Shown here: one piece after another, positions 1 through 5,244 of the stretch
How the letters are laid out: each line of letters starts with the position of its first letter
How positions within the stretch are numbered: position 1 is the stretch's first letter
From: Planctomycetota bacterium
GTDB lineage: Bacteria; Planctomycetota; UBA1135; UBA2386
DNA length: 5,244 bases
Reading direction: 5' to 3'
Assembly: GCA_003235605.1 (NCBI GenBank)
Contig: QJVU01000674.1
Coordinates: 1 to 5,244 of the forward strand
Program-made: the position numbers and the translations under genes
The notes under the pieces: model-generated
Databases searched by the model: none
The model's input: the letters and a program-made list of their open reading frames with translations, nothing else
Told to the model about the DNA's origin: nothing

Positions 1-563
1 GCCTGATCCACGACGTGCCCCATGTAGGCCTTGGCCTGTTCGAAGTTCTTGTCCTTGAGCAGCTTCTTCACCCACCGGGGGTCGAGATCGACGAAGTAGC
101 AGGACGAACCGCGGTAGTTGGCCAGATGCTCGATTGCCAGGCGCAGACGCCGCGGACCGGTAGGACCGACCATCAACCAGTATCCCCCCTTGGGGAACGC
201 AGCGTCATCGAGGGTCTGCGAGAACCCTTCGTAGTCGATCTTGTAGTCCTCCCAGTTGATGCGCTGTTTGGGCATGCCAGTGGTGCCACCGGTCTCGAAG
301 ATCATGAACGGCCGACCGACATAGGCCTTTGGAATCCATTGCTCGTGGGGTTCGCGGCGTAACAGCTCACCGTCGAAGTGCGGGAAGCGGTTGACGTCGG
401 CAAACGAACGCACAACTTCGGCCGGGTTCCAGCCAGCCTTCCGCTGCCAGTCCAGCCAGTAGGGCGTGCCGGTCTCGGGCGAGAAGTGCCAACGCACGAT
501 CTCACAGAAGTGTCGGTCGAGGGCCTCCCGGGCCTGGGCCTCGGAGTCGGTTGACGCAGACAT
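1..563 (-). CDS. AMP-binding (ANL superfamily) enzyme, phenylacetate-CoA ligase-like, N-terminal part
   Basis: The reading frame opens at ATG 563-561 and stays open to the window edge, giving 187 complete codons; the C-terminal part lies outside. Residues 88-99 fit the AMP-binding signature: I-F-E-T-G-G-T-T-G-M-P-K, the phosphate-binding loop of acyl-adenylate-forming enzymes. A P-loop near residue 95 and the following G-Y-W-L-M-V-G-P-T-G-P-R-R segment (127-139) lie where PaaK-type phenylacetate-CoA ligases have their P-loop and next strand-turn. The family activates a carboxylate with ATP to an acyl-adenylate, usually then to a CoA thioester, in the cytoplasm. The substrate cannot be told because the substrate pocket and C-terminal domain are missing. 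No signal peptide is seen. A weak AGAG (about 8 bases upstream) is the only ribosome-site candidate; an in-frame TTG two codons upstream is a less likely start. The gene follows the symporter gene by 41 bases on the same strand, suggesting that it acts on the imported solute. Superfamily is fairly sure; CoA-ligase activity is inferred. Confidence 0.8.
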   Translation of the reverse strand, partial: MSASTDSEAQAREALDRHFCEIVRWHFSPETGTPYWLDWQRKAGWNPAEVVRSFADVNRFPHFDGELLRREPHEQWIPKAYVGRPFMIFETGGTTGMPKQRINWEDYKIDYEGFSQTLDDAAFPKGGYWLMVGPTGPRRLRLAIEHLANYRGSSCYFVDLDPRWVKKLLKDKNFEQAKAYMGHVVDQ

Positions 564-604
564 TGCCAAGACTCTAGAGGCGGGATCGCCGGAGATCGAG
601 CGGG
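564..604 (-). other. 41-base intergenic spacer between symporter and ligase genes
   Basis: This is the only real non-coding gap in the window. It is C-rich on the coding strand, with short GATC-containing inverted pieces around CTCCGGC, but shows no stem followed by a T-run and so no intrinsic terminator. It is too short for a convincing independent promoter. The ligase gene is therefore probably read on the same transcript as the symporter. Confidence 0.5.
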
Positions 605-2161
605 TCACCCATGCCTCGGCAGGAAACGGTCGACCAGAGCGCTGTCCAGCGGTTTCGTGAGGAGGCTGACCAGAACCAGGGCGACGGTGGACGCAGCGAC
701 CATGATTGCCACAGGCATCATGCCGAAGACGAGGTAGTCCTCGGTCGTGCGCACGCCGGCCATCGCCGGTTCGACAAGGCCCCGATAGAAGAGGATGATC
801 CACGTCACGGCTGCGACCAGGACCGAGGCGATCGCGCCAGCGCGTGTCGCGCGTCGCCAGTAGACAGCAGCAAAGACCAGCGGGAACAGGCTCGCAAAGC
901 CGGAGAAGCACCACACAGCCAGGTCGAAGATGTTCGGCGGCGGGAACAGCGAGAGCAGATACGCAAGCAGCACGACGAAGAGGATGAACACCCGGCCGAG
1001 CAATATCTTCTGGCGGTCGGTGAAGCGATCCTTGGATGCCGTGTGGATCACGATGTCGTGGGTGAACATGGTGCCCAGGCACACGAACTGCGAGTCCAAT
1101 GACGACATGATCGCTGCCAGGATGCCCGCGGTCAGGAGCCCTGAAACCAGCGGCTGCTCGAGCTGGCGTCCGACCATTGCCGCCAGCACCGCATTGGAGT
1201 TGCCGCTCGGAGCCTTGATCCCATGGCCAGCCGCCCAGATGCCGATCAGCACGCATGGCACCCAGACGATCATGATGAAGATCGGGTGCGCTACGACGGT
1301 CATCCGGAACGTCTTGGCGCTCTTGGCCGTCAACCAATGCTGGAACAGGTGGGGAAACATGCCGACCGACAGCGGCACGAACATGTAGGTCAGGAACTGG
1401 AGATGGCCGATCATCCCCTCGCGTACGAGGCGGTTCGAGGCGTTGTTCTTGACTGCCTGGGTCGCTGCCTCGAGCCCTCCCAGGGAGTTGGCCACGAGAG
1501 CGAATGCCAGGACCCCGACGACCATGAAGACGATTGTCTGGCACGCATTGGCGAGGGCAGCTGCCCGGACGCCGCCGGCAAGGATGTAGGCCAGCACTAC
1601 GGCACAGACCACCACTCCGGTCAGCCACGACGGGACCGCACCGACATAGGCCATCTTGCCGCTGAGCTCGATCCCAGGGAAGGTCGCAGGGAACATGCCC
1701 ACGGTCACGCCGCGCACCACCGCGCCCGCACCCAGGATCCCGATGAGCACGTAGGGAATGACCAGGCCCACCAGGATGGGGAACAGCAGGTAGCCGAGCA
1801 GGTTCGAGTCGAAGCGTCCCCGGAAGTACTGGATCTGGGTCACATAGTTGTGCCTCTTGCCGATTGCCCACAGCTTGATTCCAACCAGGAAGAACACCAG
1901 GGAGTGGACGATTCCCGAGGCCGAGGCCATGAGACCGTAGACACCGATGCCTCGATCGAAGGCCTTGCCGGTAGACCCGACCAGGGCAAACGCCGTCATC
2001 GTGGTGCCGAACACGCTCATGAGGAGCAGGAACGGGCCAATGGACCGGCTGGCGACGAAGTAGTCGATGCTCGACCTGCGGAACAGACGCCTGCTCAGCA
2101 CCGCGAAGCCGAGCAGCACACCCAGGTAGACGCAGATGACGACGAGCGGAGCGGTGCTCAT
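605..2161 (-). CDS. Sodium:solute symporter (SSS family) membrane transporter
   Basis: This is a 518-residue, very hydrophobic protein with about 13 likely transmembrane helices, starting at residues 6-24 and ending near 474-502; both length and helix number are usual for the SSS family (PF00474). The stretch A350-I-M-S353-S354-L-D-S matches the family's sodium-site helix; S353 and S354 align with S364 and S365 of vSGLT. A G-G-V-R-A segment at 196-200 followed by A-N-A-C-Q-T matches the family signature region, with Asn where many members have Asp. The family imports a small solute such as an amino acid, monocarboxylate, sugar or pantothenate with sodium across the cytoplasmic membrane; the substrate is not evident here. 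The start ATG overlaps the stop of the upstream small membrane gene by 4 bases (ATGA), indicating translational coupling. With a downstream carboxylate-activating enzyme, a carboxylate is the likeliest cargo, but this is inference from context. Confidence 0.93.
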   Translation of the reverse strand: MSTAPLVVICVYLGVLLGFAVLSRRLFRRSSIDYFVASRSIGPFLLLMSVFGTTMTAFALVGSTGKAFDRGIGVYGLMASASGIVHSLVFFLVGIKLWAIGKRHNYVTQIQYFRGRFDSNLLGYLLFPILVGLVIPYVLIGILGAGAVVRGVTVGMFPATFPGIELSGKMAYVGAVPSWLTGVVVCAVVLAYILAGGVRAAALANACQTIVFMVVGVLAFALVANSLGGLEAATQAVKNNASNRLVREGMIGHLQFLTYMFVPLSVGMFPHLFQHWLTAKSAKTFRMTVVAHPIFIMIVWVPCVLIGIWAAGHGIKAPSGNSNAVLAAMVGRQLEQPLVSGLLTAGILAAIMSSLDSQFVCLGTMFTHDIVIHTASKDRFTDRQKILLGRVFILFVVLLAYLLSLFPPPNIFDLAVWCFSGFASLFPLVFAAVYWRRATRAGAIASVLVAAVTWIILFYRGLVEPAMAGVRTTEDYLVFGMMPVAIMVAASTVALVLVSLLTKPLDSALVDRFLPRHG

Positions 2162-2382
2162 GGCTCGGGCTCTGAGTCAGCCCACGCCTCCACCCATGTC
2201 GGCCAGGCGTACGCGGCCACCAGCGCCCAGACAAGGCCCGCGGCCAGGGAGATCAGCGCCTGGTAGAACAGGCCGATCGGCATGAAGCCGAGAACCAATG
2301 AATCGTCGGCCCAGTTCCAGAAGTCATGGTGCAAGATTGCCAGCACTACGACCAGGCTCCAGGCGAGTCTGCCCTTGGTCAC
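2158..2382 (-). CDS. Small two-helix membrane protein, symporter partner (DUF3311-like)
   Basis: A 74-residue protein starting at GTG 2382-2380. It has two hydrophobic segments, about residues 7-17 and 36-59, joined by a loop with the striking order H18-H-D-F-W-N-W24, then an aromatic-proline boundary (Y59-A-W-P) and an acidic tail ending E-P-E-P. Size, two-helix layout and position directly before an SSS symporter gene fit the DUF3311 type of small membrane protein. The family assignment is from memory of its pattern, not from a search. Comparable small-protein and symporter pairs are known: YjcH with ActP, YhdT with PanF, and the small protein before MctC of Corynebacterium. Such proteins are thought to assist or form part of the transporter, but the mechanism is unclear. 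The stop overlaps the symporter start by 4 bases; the start is only 3 bases past the stop of the propeller gene. The GTG start is favoured because an in-frame stop lies two codons upstream and the next Met is deep in the protein. Confidence 0.82.
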   Translation of the reverse strand: MTKGRLAWSLVVVLAILHHDFWNWADDSLVLGFMPIGLFYQALISLAAGLVWALVAAYAWPTWVEAWADSEPEP

Positions 2383-2385
2383 CGG

Positions 2386-3921
2386 CTACTTGCTCGCCTT
2401 CTTCGCAATCGCGAACAGGTGGGAATGGGTCGCCACGTAGAGGGTTCCGTTGGCTACGATGGGAGAGGAGTAGATCGGGGTGAAGAAGTCGATCTCCTGC
2501 AGCTTGTCCTTCTGATACTCCTTGCTCGCCGGAAGCACCACAAGAAAGCCGTCCTCCGTGCCCACGTAGACCTTGCCGTCCGCTACCAGCGTGGAACCCC
2601 AGATGTGTGAGCTGGTATCGTGGACCCAGTTCTCCTTGCCGGTCTTGGCGTCCAGGCAGCGCAGGAAGCCTGAGTAGTCCGCAGCGAACAGCAGGTCACC
2701 CTGGATCGACATTGTCGAGAGGGAACGCATGATCTTGCGGTACTCCCAGACCTTGTTGCCCTTGGCATCGATACAGGTCAGGTTGCCGATCCCCTCGCCA
2801 TGCTCGGGGTCCTGGCCGATCAGGGCATAGACACGACCACCATGGACGACCGGAGTTCCCAGGACCTCGCTGGGTCCGTTCCGGGTGGCGTACTTCATCG
2901 GTTTGCCGTCGCGCACCCGGTACTCGGGAGGGTTGCAGTCGTACTTCCAGACCAGCTTGAGCACGTTGAATTCATCTTCCTTCACCGGTGTCGTATCGAA
3001 AGCGTAGACGACGCCGTCGGGCCCGCCGAAGATCACCAATTCCGTGCTTCCAGTCTTGAGAAGGGTCGGTGACACCCAGTTGCTGTGAAGGATGCGCTGG
3101 CTCAGGCCCGACGACTCCTCACCCAGAAGCTTGCCGGTGTGCTTGTCCACGCAGATCAAGCATGGCGCATTCGGCGCTGGAGTCTCGACGTGGCCATAGT
3201 CCACGCCGTTCGACGTTGCTGTCCAGACACGATCCCCCACGACCATCACCGACGAACTGGTGATGTTGTGGGGAAACACGCCGCACTCGTCGATCATGTT
3301 GGTGACCCATATGATGTCGGCGTCGGTAGGTTTGACCTCCATCTTCGGGTTCTTGGGACCGGCCATGTACTGACCTTCGTCCTTGAACGGGCCGTCATTG
3401 CCGTCTGCCATGCCCTTGGCATCGAGGCACATGACCTCACATCGGTTGGTCACGAGGTACACACGGTCGCCTTCCACACAGGGTGAGGAACAGATGCCGA
3501 GGAATTCCCAGTCACTCACCTTCCCGGTTCCGAGCTTGGGGACGTTCAACTCCCAAAGGAAGGCACCGGTCTCCTCGTCGAAACAATAGACGCAGCTGCG
3601 GTCACCCTTGAACCGCGCGTCGCGCGGAATCTCGTTGTTGGTGCCCACGAACACCCGGCCTCCCGCGACTGTCGGATTCCCGTAGGCCTGAGAGCCCAGC
3701 TTGGCCACCCACTTGATGTTGCTGGCGGTCTTCAGGTCGATCTGGTCGGTTCCCCTCACGAACTGGCCGGGCGAGAAGGTGTCGGGGAGGCCCGTCTCCA
3801 TCGAGACCATGTTGCGCGTGTGGTCCCGGCCCCACATCGGCCAGTCCTGACTCTCGGCGGCGGTCGCGGATGCTACCGCCAGCACGACGAGCATCAGCTT
3901 GCAGAGTCCTAGATCAGTCAT
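2386..3921 (-). CDS. Secreted PQQ-like beta-propeller repeat protein
   Basis: A complete 511-residue protein. Residues 1-22 form a signal peptide: short N-region with K8, hydrophobic core M10-V16, and A19-T-A21 as likely cleavage site, so it probably acts in the periplasm or on the outer surface. The mature N-terminus has D26-W-P-M-W-G-R-D-x-x-R-N37, a lead-in I associate with planctomycete propeller proteins. The rest is a string of blades with the PQQ-type repeat of hydrophobic, D, x-x-T-G and W: around 111-123, 163-170, 255-264, 305-310, 381-392 and 419-432, plus a closing strand at 492-505. This fits a seven- or eight-bladed propeller (PF13360/PF01011 type). There is no CXXCH haem motif and I see no evident quinoprotein dehydrogenase active site, so a binding, scaffold or BamB-like role is more likely than a redox enzyme. 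It overlaps the upstream propeller gene by 8 bases and lies 3 bases before the small membrane gene. The exact function is unknown. Confidence 0.9.
   Translation of the reverse strand: MTDLGLCKLMLVVLAVASATAAESQDWPMWGRDHTRNMVSMETGLPDTFSPGQFVRGTDQIDLKTASNIKWVAKLGSQAYGNPTVAGGRVFVGTNNEIPRDARFKGDRSCVYCFDEETGAFLWELNVPKLGTGKVSDWEFLGICSSPCVEGDRVYLVTNRCEVMCLDAKGMADGNDGPFKDEGQYMAGPKNPKMEVKPTDADIIWVTNMIDECGVFPHNITSSSVMVVGDRVWTATSNGVDYGHVETPAPNAPCLICVDKHTGKLLGEESSGLSQRILHSNWVSPTLLKTGSTELVIFGGPDGVVYAFDTTPVKEDEFNVLKLVWKYDCNPPEYRVRDGKPMKYATRNGPSEVLGTPVVHGGRVYALIGQDPEHGEGIGNLTCIDAKGNKVWEYRKIMRSLSTMSIQGDLLFAADYSGFLRCLDAKTGKENWVHDTSSHIWGSTLVADGKVYVGTEDGFLVVLPASKEYQKDKLQEIDFFTPIYSSPIVANGTLYVATHSHLFAIAKKASK
3914..3921 (-). 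other. 8-base gene overlap between the two propeller genes
   Basis: On the minus strand ATGACTGA contains the start of the second propeller gene (ATG, 3921-3919) and the stop of the first (TGA, 3916-3914) in a different frame. This arrangement usually means coupled translation and a shared transcript. Confidence 0.75.
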
Positions 3922-5244
3922 TGGGTGTCACCAGTAGGTTGTCCAGGTACACGCGGAAGCGGCTCTGAGGCACAAAGCCGTAGATACCTGGAGATCCGTG
4001 TTTGTGGGCATGCTTGTGGGCAACTTCGATCGTCCAGTCCCCGGGTTCCGTCGTGTCGCGCTGCCACACCTTGGCCCGGACCACCCCGGCACCGTCTGCC
4101 GCGACATCGACGCGCGTCTTGAGTCGGTACCAGGCATTCGGCACCCAATGGAAACGGACGCTCTCCTTCAACAGCTCCATGTTGGAGCTGACCTCGAGCT
4201 CTTGGTGGTTGCCTTTCAGCACGATGAGGTAGCGCTGGTTGACGACCCCAGCAGACGACATCATGCGGCGGTTGCCATCGCTGAGGATGTCCACCTGCAC
4301 CGTGTAGTTGGCCATGTCGGGATGGCCGATCATCGACATGGTGCGCTGAAACAGCGGATTGTCCAGTGTCCTGGCAAGCACCTTGCTGCCGCCAACTTCG
4401 AGGACTTCCCACTTCGGACCGGCACCGACCCAATAGGCTGGCGGGAACGCGGACTTGACGCCCGGCTTCCGGGGATGGGGCTTCAGGATCACGGAGTCGA
4501 AGTCCTCTGCAAAGGGAATGTCCGGAACGATCCTCAACCGCATCGTGCCGCGCAGCCCGTTCGACTGCACCTTGAGGACGGAAGCGCCACCCCGAGTGTT
4601 ATCCGCAATCTTCAGGACACCGTTCTCGATCGAAACACCGTTGCTGGGCAACCCCTCGAATGTCGCCTGGCCGACGTTGGGGTCCACCACCCTTCCATTG
4701 GCATCAAGGCTACGAACAACGACCTTGTCGACGCTGCCAGCTCGGTACACGACATCGGCCGGTATGACCTGTAGCCGCACCGCCTTCCCCGTCGGACCCG
4801 CGTCAGCGACGGCAGGTGGCGCAGCAGCGGATGCCGGCTTGGGGGTGCCGCCGAAGCTGTAGAGACAATCCGTCGTGTGGACGTAGACCCGGCCGTTGGC
4901 AATGGCTGGCGCACCCAGGCAGTTGCCCCTGAGCTGCATCGTTTGCAGGATTCTCGGGCCCTTGTCATTGGGCTCGATGATGTAGAAGGAGCCATTGTTC
5001 ATCGGCACGTAGAGCTTGCCGTCCCCGTAGACTGGAGACGCATGGATCTGATCTGGGGCCAGCTTCTCGTGCCAGAGAGGCTTGCCGGTGTCTGCATCCA
5101 CGCAACAGAGGTCGCCGGAGTGCACCGTCTGGTAGATGCGGTTTCCGACTACCACAGGCGAGCTGGTGAACGCGCAGAGGTCATTCCTCCAAACCTCACG
5201 GCCGGTGCCGCGCTGGATCGCTACCATGCGACCGATCGCCGATG
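3914..5244 (-). CDS. PQQ-like beta-propeller protein with Ig-like and concanavalin-like C-terminal domains, 5' truncated by window
   Basis: The frame is open from the window edge to TGA 3916-3914. An ATG lies at 5227-5225, but the codons before it (S-A-I-G-R) continue a propeller repeat of the form G-R-M-V-A-I-Q-x-G-T-G-R-E-V-W, so the true start is almost certainly outside. Numbering from that Met: residues 1-126 hold the last propeller blades (repeat cores at 1-13, 38-52, 71-84 and 113-127). Residues 128-147 are an Ala/Pro-rich linker. Residues 148-235 look like an Ig-like bacterial domain (V-I-P at 154-156, D-A-N-G at 175-178, alternating strands). Residues 236-435 look like a concanavalin-type jelly roll (E241-D-F-D start, W366-Y-R-L-K core, closing Y427-L-D-N-L-L). 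This suggests an extracytoplasmic protein that binds a carbohydrate or another surface partner; the signal peptide is not visible. No CXXCH or quinoprotein active site is seen in this part. The C-terminal domain holds a His/Lys run at 404-410. It is followed by a second propeller gene with an 8-base overlap, suggesting paired action. Confidence 0.87.
   Translation of the reverse strand, partial: SAIGRMVAIQRGTGREVWRNDLCAFTSSPVVVGNRIYQTVHSGDLCCVDADTGKPLWHEKLAPDQIHASPVYGDGKLYVPMNNGSFYIIEPNDKGPRILQTMQLRGNCLGAPAIANGRVYVHTTDCLYSFGGTPKPASAAAPPAVADAGPTGKAVRLQVIPADVVYRAGSVDKVVVRSLDANGRVVDPNVGQATFEGLPSNGVSIENGVLKIADNTRGGASVLKVQSNGLRGTMRLRIVPDIPFAEDFDSVILKPHPRKPGVKSAFPPAYWVGAGPKWEVLEVGGSKVLARTLDNPLFQRTMSMIGHPDMANYTVQVDILSDGNRRMMSSAGVVNQRYLIVLKGNHQELEVSSNMELLKESVRFHWVPNAWYRLKTRVDVAADGAGVVRAKVWQRDTTEPGDWTIEVAHKHAHKHGSPGIYGFVPQSRFRVYLDNLLVTPND
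3928..3932 (-). promoter_or_regulatory. Candidate ribosome binding site for the second propeller gene
   Basis: GGTGA on the minus strand lies 6 bases before ATG 3921-3919, inside the last codons of the upstream gene. It is a moderate Shine-Dalgarno match at good spacing. It supports this ATG, which also gives a sensible signal peptide; the next Met (residue 10) would remove the N-region. The 8-base overlap also allows coupled translation. Confidence 0.4.
4002..4022 (-). repeat. Short in-frame tandem repeat coding for a His-Lys run
   Basis: The nonamer TTGTGGGCA (plus strand) occurs at 4002-4010 and again at 4014-4022, a 12-base period. On the coding strand it encodes two copies of A-H-K-H, giving H-K-H-A-H-K-H in the concanavalin-like domain of the partial propeller protein. 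The period is a multiple of three, so the frame is kept. It looks like a small slippage duplication. Confidence 0.6.

Noticed and set aside
15..362. A 115-codon open frame on the plus strand.
   Set aside because: It is antisense to the ligase gene, which carries a full AMP-binding signature in this stretch.
564..604. A possible terminator or promoter between symporter and ligase genes.
   Set aside because: There is no stem with a T-run, and 41 bases give no convincing promoter elements.
1223..2266. A 347-codon open frame on the plus strand.
   Set aside because: It lies antisense to the symporter and small membrane genes. Its product is full of His, Asp, Glu, Gln and Arg, as expected from the reverse of a hydrophobic GC-rich gene, and it shows no domain or ribosome site.
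3918..4433. A 171-codon open frame on the minus strand in another phase.
   Set aside because: It overlaps the propeller's C-terminal domain out of phase, is rich in Arg, Gly, Pro and Gln as GC-rich off-frame reading gives, and has no family resemblance.
3998..4774. A 258-codon open frame on the plus strand.
   Set aside because: It is antisense to the partial propeller gene, whose frame has clear domain logic; the plus-strand product has no recognisable motif.
5225..5227. ATG as the start of the upstream propeller gene.
   Set aside because: It falls inside a propeller repeat, the frame stays open upstream to the window edge, and there is no signal peptide after it.
2386..5244. The idea that the propellers are PQQ-dependent dehydrogenases.
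   Set aside because: No CXXCH haem motif or evident catalytic site is visible. The C-C pair of the upstream protein falls in an ordinary repeat strand (L-C-C-V-D-A-D-T-G), so it is not good evidence for the vicinal disulphide of quinoprotein dehydrogenases.

Overview
The window is a compact run of five protein-coding genes, all on the minus strand, so transcription runs from base 5244 down to base 1. The two end genes run off the window and are partial. GC content is high. Spacing is operon-like: the three upstream-most junctions are an 8-base overlap, a 3-base gap and a 4-base overlap, and the last gap is 41 bases. I see no promoter, terminator, RNA gene, insertion sequence or CRISPR array. 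The organism is probably a planctomycete or a related PVC-group bacterium. That rests on two adjacent secreted PQQ-like beta-propeller proteins, one with a W-P-M-W-G-R-D-x-x-R-N N-terminus and the other a propeller joined to Ig-like and lectin-like domains, a style I associate with that group. This is inference from protein style, not from a marker gene.

Layout in transcription order: (1) 5244-3914, the C-terminal part of a large PQQ-like beta-propeller protein that continues into an Ig-like segment and a concanavalin-like C-terminal domain. (2) 3921-2386, a complete secreted PQQ-like beta-propeller protein of 511 residues. (3) 2382-2158, a 74-residue two-helix membrane protein of the kind encoded beside sodium:solute symporters (DUF3311-like). 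(4) 2161-605, a complete sodium:solute symporter (SSS family, 518 residues) with the sodium-site Ser-Ser motif intact. (5) 563-1, the N-terminal 187 residues of an adenylate-forming enzyme of the ANL superfamily, most like phenylacetate-CoA ligase (PaaK).

Working model (inference): the small membrane protein and the symporter form a sodium-driven uptake unit for a small solute, probably a carboxylate, and the ligase activates a carboxylate through an acyl-adenylate, probably to a CoA thioester. The two propeller proteins would act outside the cytoplasmic membrane as binding, scaffold or assembly proteins. Neither shows a haem c motif or other clear sign of a redox quinoprotein, so calling them PQQ enzymes would be unsafe. 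The substrate cannot be read from this sequence. I did not find a clearly new system; the most interesting point is the tight co-transcription of paired propellers with a transporter and a carboxylate-activating enzyme.
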